Source: Campylobacteraceae bacterium (GTDB taxonomy: Bacteria > Campylobacterota > Campylobacteria > Campylobacterales > Arcobacteraceae). Taken from it: a DNA stretch of 64,000 bases. Made by a program: the position numbers and the translations under genes. Below, piece after piece: positions 37,069-45,560 of this stretch. The DNA lies in the NCBI GenBank assembly GCA_013215945.1, contig JABSOM010000002.1:124001-188000 (forward strand), read 5' to 3'. The notes under the pieces were generated by a model. The model ran no database searches and was not told where the DNA came from. It worked only from the letters and a program-made list of their open reading frames with translations. The stretch's first letter is position 1; each line of letters opens with the position of its first letter.

Positions 37069-37941
37069 ATGGAAGTAAAATTAGCGATAGCACCTATTGC
37101 ATGGTCAAATGATGATTTACCACAATTAGGGGGAAATACTCCTTTGGAAACATGTTTAAGCCAAACCAGAGAAGCTGGTTATGTAGGTACTGAAATGGGT
37201 GGAAAATTTCCTCAAGATAAAAAAGAGTTAAAAAAAGTATTAGAAGATTTTGATTTAGAACTTGCAGGTTCATGGTTTTCTGGCAATTTATTATCTCAAA
37301 GCGTAGAACAAGAGTTAAAAGACTTAGACGTTTTTATTGATAATAAATTATATGTAGGGTGTAAAGTAGTTGTTTATTGTGAATGCTCAAATACAATTCA
37401 AGGAAAACAAGAAATAGCGTTAAGTAAAAAACCTGTTTTAAGTGAAGATGAAATGAAAAATTATGCCAAGAAATATAATACCTTATATGATTTTGCAAAA
37501 TCTAAGGGTGCTATTTTAACTTACCATCATCATATGGGAACGATTATTCAAAATGAAAATGAAATTGATATGTTTTTAAAATATACAAAAGATGAAGTTG
37601 GTTTATCTTTTGATACAGGACATATATATTTTGCAGGTGGAAATCCACTTGATATGATAAAAAAACATAAAAATAGAATTTCTCATGTGCATTTTAAAGA
37701 TGTTAGAGAAGAAGTGAAAAAAGAAGTATTAAAAAAAGATACTTCTTTTATTGATGCTGTTTTAGCAGGGGTTTATACTGTACCAGGAGATGGAATCATT
37801 GATTTTTCTCCTATTGTTGACGTATTAAAAGAGATTAATTACGAGGGTTGGATAGTTGTTGAAGCGGAGCAAGATCCAGAACTAGCTAATCCATTTGTTT
37901 ATGCTAAAAAAGCATTTGCGTATATAAATAAAATATTATAA
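37069..37941 (+). CDS. iolE: Inosose dehydratase
   Basis: This 290-residue TIM-barrel protein of the IolE family has the N terminus IAPIAWSNDDLPQLGGNTP, TEMGGKFPQ, metal ligands in LTYHHHMGT, LSFDTGHIYFAGG and HVHFKDVREEV, and the C-terminal YEGWIVVEAEQDP. It removes water from scyllo-inosose to form the trihydroxycyclohexanedione that IolD hydrolyses. Its ATG abuts the iolD stop, and the next gene starts after nine bases. Confidence 0.95.
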   Translation: MEVKLAIAPIAWSNDDLPQLGGNTPLETCLSQTREAGYVGTEMGGKFPQDKKELKKVLEDFDLELAGSWFSGNLLSQSVEQELKDLDVFIDNKLYVGCKVVVYCECSNTIQGKQEIALSKKPVLSEDEMKNYAKKYNTLYDFAKSKGAILTYHHHMGTIIQNENEIDMFLKYTKDEVGLSFDTGHIYFAGGNPLDMIKKHKNRISHVHFKDVREEVKKEVLKKDTSFIDAVLAGVYTVPGDGIIDFSPIVDVLKEINYEGWIVVEAEQDPELANPFVYAKKAFAYINKIL

Positions 37942-37950
37942 GGGTAAAAG

Positions 37951-39102
37951 ATGAAAGAAATAGGTGTTGGAATTATTGGAATGGGTTGGATGGGTGAAGC
38001 TCATTCAAATGCGTATAATAATATTAAAGCGAAATTTGCTTCTTTAAATGTGAGTCCTAAATTAATTATTTGTAGTGAGATTATAGAAGAGAGAGCGCAA
38101 GCGGCTAAAAGAAGATTTGGCTTTGAGAAGTGTACTACGGATTGGAAAAAAGTAGTAGAAGATCCGGCTGTTGATATTGTAGATATTACAGCACCAAATT
38201 CTCTGCATTTAGAAATGATTGAATATTGTATTAAACACAAAAAACATATTAACTGTGAAAAACCAGTGGGTGCTTTTCCTGATGATACGATTAAAGCTTA
38301 TGAACTGGTAAAAGATTATGAAAAAGAAACTTTTGTGGGTTATAACTACAGATGGTCTCCTTTGGTTCAAGAAGCAAAAAAACTTATAGAAGATGGAGCT
38401 ATTGGGGAGTTAAGACATTTTAGAGGAAGATTCTTTTCTTGTTATGCTGCAGATGAATTGGGATTTTATTCATGGAGATTTGAAAAAGAGAATGGGCATG
38501 GTGCTTTGACCGATATTATGTCACATGCTGTAGATATGGCCATTAATTTAATGGGTGAAATAAGTGAAGTTCAAGGGGTAATGGATACTTTTATAAAACA
38601 ACGTCCAATAGCCCCTGCAGGCGCTTCTCATTATGCGAAGGGTTCAAAAAACGATGAAATGAAAGACGTTACGAATGATGATTACGTCAATGCCATTGTT
38701 AAATTTAAAAATGGAGCAAGAGGTTATATTGATTCTTCAAGAGCTTTTTATGGACCAACGTCTGAAATGACTTTTGAAGTTCATGGTTCAAAAGGAAGTA
38801 TTAAATGGAACTTTGAAGAAATGAATACCTTAAATCTTTATATTCATGAAGAAGGTAAACAAAATGGGTATCGAAAGATTTATTCCTCTCCTCTTCATTC
38901 TAATCACGGTAATTTTAATCCATCAGATGGTTCTGGTTTGGGTTATGAAGATTTAAAAGCCATTGAAGCTGCTAATTTTCTTAATGTAATTGTACACAAT
39001 GATAAGAGTAAAAAAGTAAATTTTGAAGATGCAAAAAATGTTGCTCTTGTTTTAAATGCAATTATAGAATCCAATGAAAATAAAACAGTAGTTAGTTTAT
39101 AA
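37951..39102 (+). CDS. Gfo/Idh/MocA family dehydrogenase in the inositol operon
   Basis: This 383-residue oxidoreductase has the Rossmann motif GIIGMGWMGEAHSNA, the catalytic Lys in NCEKPVGAF and the catalytic His in DIMSHAVDMAINLMG. The C-terminal half has the substrate beta-sheet and is longer than in IolG. It sits between iolE and the sugar-acid dehydratase gene (9-base gaps on both sides). It may act on a different inositol isomer (scyllo or chiro) or on an intermediate of the lower pathway. It belongs to a group of four Gfo/Idh genes in this island. Confidence 0.87.
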   Translation: MKEIGVGIIGMGWMGEAHSNAYNNIKAKFASLNVSPKLIICSEIIEERAQAAKRRFGFEKCTTDWKKVVEDPAVDIVDITAPNSLHLEMIEYCIKHKKHINCEKPVGAFPDDTIKAYELVKDYEKETFVGYNYRWSPLVQEAKKLIEDGAIGELRHFRGRFFSCYAADELGFYSWRFEKENGHGALTDIMSHAVDMAINLMGEISEVQGVMDTFIKQRPIAPAGASHYAKGSKNDEMKDVTNDDYVNAIVKFKNGARGYIDSSRAFYGPTSEMTFEVHGSKGSIKWNFEEMNTLNLYIHEEGKQNGYRKIYSSPLHSNHGNFNPSDGSGLGYEDLKAIEAANFLNVIVHNDKSKKVNFEDAKNVALVLNAIIESNENKTVVSL

Positions 39103-39111
39103 GGAAAAAAG

Positions 39112-40830
39112 ATGGCAGAGCAAAAAAAATTACGAAGTTTACGATGGTTTGAAAAAGATGATTTAAGAAGTTTTGGACATCGTTCACGGGTAAATCAAAT
39201 GGGATATGAACCAGAAGAATATATTGGAAAACCTATTATTGCTATTATTAATCCGTGGAATGAATTTAATACTTGCCATACTCATTTTCCCCAACGTGTA
39301 GCAGATATTAAAAGAGGAATTTTACAAGCAGGAGGTTTCCCTATTGAAATACCCGTTCTAAGTTTGGGGGAACAATTAATTAAACCTACTTCTATGATGT
39401 ACAGAAATTTATTAGCAATGGAAGTGGAAGAAGTATTAAAAGCTCATCCTGTTGATGGTTGTGTTGTTATGGGAGGCTGTGATAAAACTACGCCTGCTGT
39501 GTTAATGGGAGCTATTTCTTTTAACATTCCAACAGTATATATGCCAGCAGGGGCAATGCTTGGAGGAAACTATCAAGGTAAAGTCGTAGCTTCTGGAACT
39601 GATGTGTGGAAAGCTTGGGAGAAAAAACAAGCAGGTATGTTAGATGAGTGTCAATGGCGTGCACTGGAATTTGGAATTGCACGTTCAGCTGGTACGTGTA
39701 TGAGTATGGGAACGGCTGCTACCATGATGATTTTAGCAGAGACCTTAGGTTTTGGACTTCCTGGAAGTTCAAGCATTCCTGCTGTTGATTCTTCTCATAT
39801 ACGAATGGCAAGAAATTGTGGAATACAAGCCGTCGAACTTGTTAAACAAGATTTTAAACCTCAAGATATGTTGAGCAAAGAGTCTTTTGAAAATGCCATT
39901 GTTGTTTTAAATGCTATTGGGGGTTCTACCAATGGAATTATTCATTTAATTGCTATGGCCAAACGGGCAAATATTGATATTACTTTAGCCGATTTTGAAC
40001 GAATATCGAATGATATTCCTTTGATTTTAAATTTACAACCTTCGGGAAAATATGTAATGGAAGATTTTTATTATGCAGGAGGAACAAAAGCCTTGTATAC
40101 GGAACTTAAATCAAAATTACATGATATTAAAACAGTTAATTTAAAATCTTTTTATGAAAATATAAAAGATAGTGTCAATTACAATGAAGATGTAATCCAA
40201 AGTCTTTCTAAACCTTTAAATAAATTGGGCTCTATTGCTGTCTTACGCGGTAATTTAGCGCTAAATGGTGCAATTATTAAACAAACGGCTTGTGAACCAA
40301 GATTGTTAAAACATACAGGAAAAGCACTGGTTTACAAAGACATCAAAACCTTAAAAGAAGAGATTGATAATGAAGATTTAGATGTAGATGAAAACACTGT
40401 TTTAATCTTACAAAATGCAGGACCCCAAGGGGCTCCTGGAATGCCAGAGTGGGGACAATTACCTGTTCCTAAAAAACTTTTAAAACAAGGTATTACGGAT
40501 ATTGTAAGAATTTCAGATGCCAGAATGAGCGGAACTTCTTATGGTACGTGTATTTTACATGTTTCTCCTGAGTCTTATATTGGTGGAAATTTAGGTTTGG
40601 TACAAACAGGAGATATGATTCATTTAGATGTTAAAAATAGAATTATTGAAGTTCTATTAAGTGATGAAGTATTAGAGGGCAGGCGAAAAGAGTATGTCCA
40701 AGAAAAAAGAGATTATGACAGCGGATATACTCATTTATACACCTCTCACGTATTACAAGCGCATGAAGGTTGTGATTTTGATTTTTTAGCACGTGGTAAT
40801 AGAGCTGGAATAGAGCCGAAAATATTTTAA
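39112..40830 (+). CDS. IlvD/Edd family sugar-acid dehydratase (aldonate/arabinonate-type)
   Basis: This 572-residue Fe-S dehydratase has three candidate cluster cysteines: Cys55 (NTCHTHF), Cys123 (GGCDKTTPA) and Cys196 (AGTCMSMG). The GCDKTTPA form and the LRSLRWFEKDD start resemble L-arabinonate/D-xylonate dehydratases more than IlvD. Family members remove water from C2-C3 of a sugar acid to give a 2-keto-3-deoxy acid. In this operon it could act on 5-deoxyglucarate. It is encoded between a Gfo/Idh gene and iolG with short gaps. Confidence 0.9.
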   Translation: MAEQKKLRSLRWFEKDDLRSFGHRSRVNQMGYEPEEYIGKPIIAIINPWNEFNTCHTHFPQRVADIKRGILQAGGFPIEIPVLSLGEQLIKPTSMMYRNLLAMEVEEVLKAHPVDGCVVMGGCDKTTPAVLMGAISFNIPTVYMPAGAMLGGNYQGKVVASGTDVWKAWEKKQAGMLDECQWRALEFGIARSAGTCMSMGTAATMMILAETLGFGLPGSSSIPAVDSSHIRMARNCGIQAVELVKQDFKPQDMLSKESFENAIVVLNAIGGSTNGIIHLIAMAKRANIDITLADFERISNDIPLILNLQPSGKYVMEDFYYAGGTKALYTELKSKLHDIKTVNLKSFYENIKDSVNYNEDVIQSLSKPLNKLGSIAVLRGNLALNGAIIKQTACEPRLLKHTGKALVYKDIKTLKEEIDNEDLDVDENTVLILQNAGPQGAPGMPEWGQLPVPKKLLKQGITDIVRISDARMSGTSYGTCILHVSPESYIGGNLGLVQTGDMIHLDVKNRIIEVLLSDEVLEGRRKEYVQEKRDYDSGYTHLYTSHVLQAHEGCDFDFLARGNRAGIEPKIF

Positions 40831-40846
40831 AACAAGGAAACAAATA

Positions 40847-41863
40847 ATGATTAATGTAGGGATTTTAGGAGCAGGGAGAATTGGAAAAGTACATGCTTTA
40901 AGTTTAAAGAAAATAGTAGGGGTGAATGTAAAAAGTGTTGCGGATCCTTATTTAGATGAAGAATGGGCTATTTCTCAAGGAATTGAAAACAGATATAAAG
41001 ATGTTGATGCTATTTTAAATGATGATAGTATTGATGCTGTTTATATTTGTACTCCAACAGATAGTCACGCAGATTTGATTATAAAAGCCTCACAAAAAGG
41101 AAAAGCAATCTTTTGTGAAAAACCAGTAGATTTAGATATATCAAGAATTCTAAAAGTTCAAGAAATACTAAAAGAAAATAATACACTTTTTCAAATTGGT
41201 TTTAATAGAAGATTTGATAAGAATTTCAAAAAAATATCAGAACTGGTAAAAAATGATACTTTAGGAAATTTAATATCTTTAAAAGTAGTTTCTAGAGATC
41301 CAAGTGCACCTCCACGTTCTTACGTTGAATCATCAGGTGGTTTATTTTTGGATATGACTATTCATGATTTTGATATGGTTAGATTTTTATCCCATCAAAA
41401 TATTACAGAAATTACTGCAAAAGGTGCTTCTTTAATTACTGATTATGGAGATATAGATATTGATACAGCAATGCTTACCATGACACTTGAAGATGGTAGT
41501 TTTGCTATGATCGAAAATTGTAGAGCTACGACTTATGGTTATGATCAAAGAGTAGAAGTTTTTGGTACAAAAAGTAATGTTAATTGTAAGAACGTTTTTG
41601 ATAATTCAGTTGAAATAACTAATAATGAAGGTACTTCAAGTGACAAACCTATGTATTTCTTTTTAGAGAGATATGAAGATGCTTATTATCAAGAAAGTGT
41701 GGAATTTGTAAACAGTATAAATAATAGTGAAAAAGTGAGTGTAGGTATTGAAGATGCGCTAGAATCTGCACTAATGGCAGTTGCTGCTAAAAAATCTTTA
41801 GAAGAAAATAGAAGTGTTACAATTAATGAAATAAGAGAAGAATTTAATATAAAGGTTAAATAA
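40847..41863 (+). CDS. iolG: Inositol 2-dehydrogenase
   Basis: This 338-residue Gfo/Idh enzyme matches IolG in full: Rossmann motif GAGRIGKVHA, catalytic Lys in FCEKPVDLD, catalytic Asp and His in LDMTIHDFDMVRFL, and YGYDQRVEVFG. It oxidises myo-inositol to scyllo-inosose with NAD+. Unlike its paralogue on the other strand, all catalytic residues are present, so this is the likely working enzyme. Its TAA stop overlaps the ATG of the aldehyde dehydrogenase gene. Confidence 0.92.
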   Translation: MINVGILGAGRIGKVHALSLKKIVGVNVKSVADPYLDEEWAISQGIENRYKDVDAILNDDSIDAVYICTPTDSHADLIIKASQKGKAIFCEKPVDLDISRILKVQEILKENNTLFQIGFNRRFDKNFKKISELVKNDTLGNLISLKVVSRDPSAPPRSYVESSGGLFLDMTIHDFDMVRFLSHQNITEITAKGASLITDYGDIDIDTAMLTMTLEDGSFAMIENCRATTYGYDQRVEVFGTKSNVNCKNVFDNSVEITNNEGTSSDKPMYFFLERYEDAYYQESVEFVNSINNSEKVSVGIEDALESALMAVAAKKSLEENRSVTINEIREEFNIKVK

Positions 41864-43305
41864 TGAAAATGTATGAAGAATATGGTTTATATATTAATAA
41901 TGAATGGGTAAAAGGAGATAAGGGCGTTTTTGATGTTATAAATCCTTATGATGAATCCGTAATTGGGCAAGCTCCTATTGCTTCACCAGAACAAGTTACA
42001 CTTGCAATTGATGCTTCTATGAATGCTTTAAAAGAGTGGAATGCTATGCATTCATGGGATAGAGCAGATAAGATTATGAATATTGCTGATAATTTAAAAG
42101 TAAATGAAGAAGAGATAGCTTATACCATTTCTTTAGAAACGGGAAAACCTTTGGTTCAAGCCAAAAGAGAAGTAGCTTTAAGTATTGATCAATTTATTTG
42201 GTTTTCAGAGCAAACAAAAAGAATTTATGGAAAAACCATTGAAAGTAGGGTTCCTAATACTACTGTAAAAGTAGAGCACTCTGCTATTGGTACAGTTGCC
42301 GCATTTTCTTCTTGGAATTTCCCCATTTTGTTAATGGCTAGAAAATTAGCACCTGCTTTAGCTGCTGGCTGCCCTATGATTTTACGCTCTACTGATGTGG
42401 CACCTTTAACAGGAATGAAACTTATAGAAGCGTGTCATGATGCAGGATTACCAAAAGGTTTGGTTTCTTTTCTTTGCGGAAGTGCAAGGGCTTTAAGTCC
42501 TAGAATTATGAATGACCCCCGCGTTCGAAAACTTTCACTTACGGGTTCTACTATGGTAGGGCAAAAACTTATTGAATCTTCTGCAATTACTTTGAAAAAA
42601 GTAACAATGGAATTAGGAGGACATGCTCCTGTAATTGTTCATGCAGATGCTGATATTAAAAAAGCAGCTACTTTATGTGCAGCTGTAAAATTTGCCAATG
42701 CAGGACAAGTGTGTGTTTCACCTACGCGATTTTATATTCATGAAAGTAAAATGGATGAATTTTGTGAGGTAATGGTAGCAGAAGTTAAAAAACATGTTTT
42801 AGGTTCTGGTTTAGATGAAAAAACAACAATGGGTCCTTTGGTTCATGCAAGAAGAAGAGAAGAGATTGAATCTTTCTTAGAAAAAGTAGCTGTTCAAGGT
42901 GGTACTATTTTAACGGGTGGAAAAAGACCAGATGGTTTTAGCAAAGGTTTCTTTTTTGAGCCAACAGTAATACGAGATCTTCCTAATAATTCTTTTTTAT
43001 TGTGCAATGAAATTTTTGGACCTATTGCATTGATTCAAAGTTTCAAGACTTATGACGAAGTTATTAAAAAAGCCAATTCAACTGAATATGCTTTGGCTTC
43101 TTATACTTTTACTAAATCTTTAGAGTTAGCCAATAGAACGTCAAGTGATTTAGTAGCTGGAATGGTGGGAGTAAATTCTTTTGCGCTGGCTGCTGCTGAA
43201 GTTCCTTTTGGTGGAATCCAAGCCAGTGGTTTTGGACGTGAAAGTGGAGAAGAAGGAATGTATGAATATATGAATACAAAAATAATTACCACACAATTTG
43301 CCTAA
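41863..43305 (+). CDS. NAD(P)-dependent aldehyde dehydrogenase (SSADH/KGSADH-like)
   Basis: This 480-residue aldehyde dehydrogenase has FSSWNFPILLMARKLAPALA, the general base Glu250 in MELGGHAP, the catalytic Cys284 in GQVCVSPTRF, and EIFGPI near the C terminus. It resembles succinate- and ketoglutarate-semialdehyde dehydrogenases. It is a non-acylating enzyme, distinct from the IolA in this island. Because it is coupled to iolG and followed by the aldolase gene, it may oxidise the aldehyde of 5-deoxyglucuronate to the dicarboxylate. That role is inferred. Confidence 0.9.
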   Translation: MKMYEEYGLYINNEWVKGDKGVFDVINPYDESVIGQAPIASPEQVTLAIDASMNALKEWNAMHSWDRADKIMNIADNLKVNEEEIAYTISLETGKPLVQAKREVALSIDQFIWFSEQTKRIYGKTIESRVPNTTVKVEHSAIGTVAAFSSWNFPILLMARKLAPALAAGCPMILRSTDVAPLTGMKLIEACHDAGLPKGLVSFLCGSARALSPRIMNDPRVRKLSLTGSTMVGQKLIESSAITLKKVTMELGGHAPVIVHADADIKKAATLCAAVKFANAGQVCVSPTRFYIHESKMDEFCEVMVAEVKKHVLGSGLDEKTTMGPLVHARRREEIESFLEKVAVQGGTILTGGKRPDGFSKGFFFEPTVIRDLPNNSFLLCNEIFGPIALIQSFKTYDEVIKKANSTEYALASYTFTKSLELANRTSSDLVAGMVGVNSFALAAAEVPFGGIQASGFGRESGEEGMYEYMNTKIITTQFA

Positions 43306-43314
43306 GGAATAATA

Positions 43315-44100
43315 ATGAAAAACCATCAACTTATAAAAGCCTGGGAAAATAAACAAACAACCTTAAATGGTTGGTTGTCTATGCCAGAAGCTTTTAGTGC
43401 AGAAATAATGGCCCATCAAGGTTTTGATTCTTTAACAATAGATATGCAACATGGAATTAATGATTATTTAAAAGCGGTTGATATGTTAAGGGCTATTAAT
43501 ACTACCAGTACTACTACCATGGTAAGAGTACCTTGGTTAGATCCTGCTCATGTTATGAAAATTTTGGATGCGGGGGTTGATGGTATTATTTGTCCTATGA
43601 TTAATAATAAAGAAGAAGCGCAAAAACTTGTTGAATATTCTTATTATCCGCCAATGGGAAAAAGAAGTTTTGGTCCTATTCGTGCGAAATATGTTTTTGA
43701 AGGAAATTATGCGCAAATTGCTAATAATTCTATCTTAATAGTAGCTATGATTGAAACCAAAGAAGCCTTAGATAATTTAGAAGATATTTTAAGTGTAGAA
43801 GGTATTGATGCTGTTTATATTGGACCTGCTGATTTGTCTTTTAATTTAGGTTATGAACCAAAATTTGATCAAGAAGAAGCTTTTGTTCTTGAAACAATTA
43901 AACATATTTTAAAAACAGCTAAAAAATATAATAAATATGCAGGTATTCATAATGCTACGGTGGAATACGCTTTGAAAATGAAAGTACTTGGTTTTGATTT
44001 TGTAACTGTTGGTTCTGATGCTAACTTTATGATAAAAGCAGCCAATGAAGTCTCTTCTGCTTTTCATAACAAAAACAAAGAAAAAAACTCCTCGTATTAA
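43315..44100 (+). CDS. HpcH/HpaI family class II aldolase
   Basis: This 261-residue TIM-barrel aldolase has TIDMQHGIND (active-site His), MVRVPWLDPAHVMKILDAG (substrate Arg), the metal-binding Glu in MIETKEAL and the Asp in YIGPADLSFNLG. Relatives cleave 4-hydroxy-2-oxo acids such as 4-hydroxy-2-oxoheptanedioate or 2-keto-3-deoxyglucarate, giving pyruvate plus an aldehyde. As the last gene of the operon after the dehydratase and the aldehyde dehydrogenase, it fits cleavage of 4-hydroxy-2-oxoadipate to pyruvate and malonate semialdehyde. Confidence 0.9.
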   Translation: MKNHQLIKAWENKQTTLNGWLSMPEAFSAEIMAHQGFDSLTIDMQHGINDYLKAVDMLRAINTTSTTTMVRVPWLDPAHVMKILDAGVDGIICPMINNKEEAQKLVEYSYYPPMGKRSFGPIRAKYVFEGNYAQIANNSILIVAMIETKEALDNLEDILSVEGIDAVYIGPADLSFNLGYEPKFDQEEAFVLETIKHILKTAKKYNKYAGIHNATVEYALKMKVLGFDFVTVGSDANFMIKAANEVSSAFHNKNKEKNSSY

Positions 44101-44103
44101 ACA

Positions 44104-44129
44104 GTGCTTTAGTCCCTAAGCTAAAGCAC
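44104..44129 (+). repeat. Hairpin just past the inositol operon
   Basis: GTGCTTTAG (44104-44112) pairs with CTAAAGCAC (44121-44129), a perfect 9-bp stem three bases after the aldolase stop, directly ahead of the main terminator. Confidence 0.5.
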
Positions 44130-44164
44130 AAAAGAAGAGATCTATATAAATCTCTTCTTTTTTT
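44130..44164 (+). terminator. Rho-independent terminator of the plus-strand inositol operon
   Basis: A 12-bp stem (AAAAGAAGAGAT at 44130-44141 with ATCTCTTCTTTT at 44150-44161) with a T-tail ends the operon. Confidence 0.8.
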
Positions 44165-44663
44165 AATATTCTAAGTCAAAACGCATTTTGACGTGTCTTA
44201 TCTTAAATTATTTCCATATTTCTAAAAATATAATCTAAAATAAATATATGAATCAAAATAAAGGCAGGAGCTTATTTTTTTGCTACAGAACTAGGTGTTA
44301 TGACGCCCTTTTATTCTTCTTCCACAATGCCCTTAATATTAGGACTTTTAAATGCCAGAGCTTTCTTTTGAGCTATTATGACGTTTTATCTGACTGTTTG
44401 ATAAATATCATTTTATAAAAGAGTGCTTAGGTATTGTTTTGTATTATTAACTATGAGATTTTAAACCTTATTTCTCTAGAGCTAAAACCGTGCAGTAAAG
44501 AATTGATACTTAGTTTTTTAATCTTGTATATTTATTCCTCTCTTCCATGAGAAAAACAATCGCATACTTGAATCACTTTGTTAATAAATTATTAATGTAA
44601 TTTGCAAATAAGTAAATAGTATATGAGTAGAAAAAAGATATGCAGTTTTAAAATGTTATCAAG
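44165..44663. other. Non-coding gap of 500 bases, possible gene remnant
   Basis: No convincing gene is present. Positions 44258-44401 read in one frame as a short hydrophobic peptide with a stop inside it, which may be a decayed membrane-protein gene. A small hairpin (GTCAAAA with TTTTGAC) lies near 44175-44192. The 3' part runs up to the tRNA cluster and may hold its transcription end. Confidence 0.4.
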
Positions 44664-44739
44664 TGGTGGCGCGAGACAGAATCGAACTGTCGACACAAGG
44701 ATTTTCAGTCCTTTGCTCTACCGACTGAGCTATCGAGCC
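44664..44739 (-). tRNA. tRNA-Phe (GAA), copy 1
   Basis: This is a 76-nt cloverleaf with encoded CCA and anticodon loop CTGAAAA. D and T arms (AGCTCAGTCGGTAGAGC, GTTCGATTC) are normal. The acceptor stem has one mismatch, U4 opposite C69. The sequence is identical to the second tRNA-Phe in this cluster. Confidence 0.95.
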
Positions 44740-44780
44740 ACTGTATGAGTATTAGGTTTTGATTGTTTGTAAGTTTATAA

Positions 44781-44869
44781 TGGAGGAGAACAAGGGATTC
44801 GAACCCTCGGAGGTGTGACCCTCGCCGGTTTTCAAAACCGGTACATTCGACCAACTCTGTCAATTCTCC
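44781..44869 (-). tRNA. tRNA-Ser (TGA)
   Basis: This is an 89-nt class II tRNA with anticodon loop TTTGAAA (anticodon TGA), a long variable arm, encoded CCA and a paired acceptor stem. Confidence 0.95.
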
Positions 44870-45056
44870 AACCGTATAACTATAGGAAGTAGTTAAAATT
44901 TAAATCATATCGTCTATGATTTTTGTTTTCTAAAATGAAATATGCATTTCATTTCTCAATAATGTTCCTGTCAATATTGGACTAAATTTTTTATATCATA
45001 AAATGATATTAAAATTCACAAAAAAAACAATGTCTTAACATTATTTTTAGTGTTCA

Positions 45057-45143
45057 TGGTGCGAACGGTCGGAATTGAACCGACACTCTGAAACCAGAAT
45101 TGGATTTTAAGTCCAACGCGTCTACCAATTCCGCCACGCTCGC
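45057..45143 (-). tRNA. tRNA-Leu (TAA)
   Basis: This is an 87-nt class II tRNA with anticodon loop CTTAAAA (anticodon TAA), a long variable arm and encoded CCA. Confidence 0.95.
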
Positions 45144-45189
45144 ATTTTTAATGGTAGTAATATAAAATATAATGTTAAATAAATTCAAA

Positions 45190-45265
45190 TGGTGGCGCGA
45201 GACAGAATCGAACTGTCGACACAAGGATTTTCAGTCCTTTGCTCTACCGACTGAGCTATCGAGCC
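45190..45265 (-). tRNA. tRNA-Phe (GAA), copy 2
   Basis: This is a 76-nt copy identical to the tRNA-Phe at 44664, including the U4 to C69 acceptor mismatch. Flanking sequences differ. Confidence 0.95.
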
Positions 45266-45275
45266 ACTATTAAAG

Positions 45276-45360
45276 TGGTGGGGAGAGAAGGACTCGAACC
45301 TTCGAAGCCGTAGGCGAGGGATTTACAATCCCTTGGATTTGACCACTCTCCAACCTCCCC
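45276..45360 (-). tRNA. tRNA-Tyr (GTA)
   Basis: This is an 85-nt class II tRNA with anticodon loop TTGTAAA (anticodon GTA), a long variable arm, a fully paired acceptor stem and encoded CCA. Confidence 0.95.
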
Positions 45361-45387
45361 GGATTGAATTATTATTTAACATTAAAA

Positions 45388-45462
45388 TGGATGGGGTATC
45401 AGGATTCGAACCTGAGAATGTCAGCACCAAAAGCTGATGCCTTACCACTTGGCGATACCCCA
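45388..45462 (-). tRNA. tRNA-Gln (TTG)
   Basis: This is a 75-nt tRNA with anticodon loop TTTTGGT (anticodon TTG), a paired acceptor stem and encoded CCA. It is first in the transcribed order Gln-Tyr-Phe-Leu-Ser-Phe. Confidence 0.95.
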
Positions 45463-45507
45463 ATCACGTAACTTACTCTTAAATAAGTTGCTTGGAATAA
45501 TAACGTT

Positions 45508-45541
45508 TTATCCTTAAAATAACATTAGATATTAAGGATAA
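45508..45541 (-). terminator. Hairpin between the unknown gene pair and the tRNA cluster
   Basis: TTATCCTTAA (45508-45517) and TTAAGGATAA (45532-45541) are exact inverted copies with a 14-base loop. The hairpin may end the transcript of the gene upstream on the minus strand. Confidence 0.4.
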
Positions 45542-45560
45542 AGGCTATAAAACTGTAATT

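Noticed and set aside
28690-43305. Classical inositol pathway with IolB, IolC and IolJ
   Set aside because: Every gene in both operons was assigned, and none matches the isomerase, the PfkB-type kinase or the class II FBP-like aldolase. They may still exist outside the window.
44249-44418. 56-codon open frame in the gap after the inositol operon
   Set aside because: It has no ribosome site, a Cys/Phe/Arg-rich composition unlike real proteins here, and overlaps a more protein-like frame that is itself broken.
44664-45265. Duplicated tRNA-Phe as the ends of an integrated element
   Set aside because: Only 450 bases with tRNA-Leu and tRNA-Ser lie between the copies, and there is no integrase or mobile gene.
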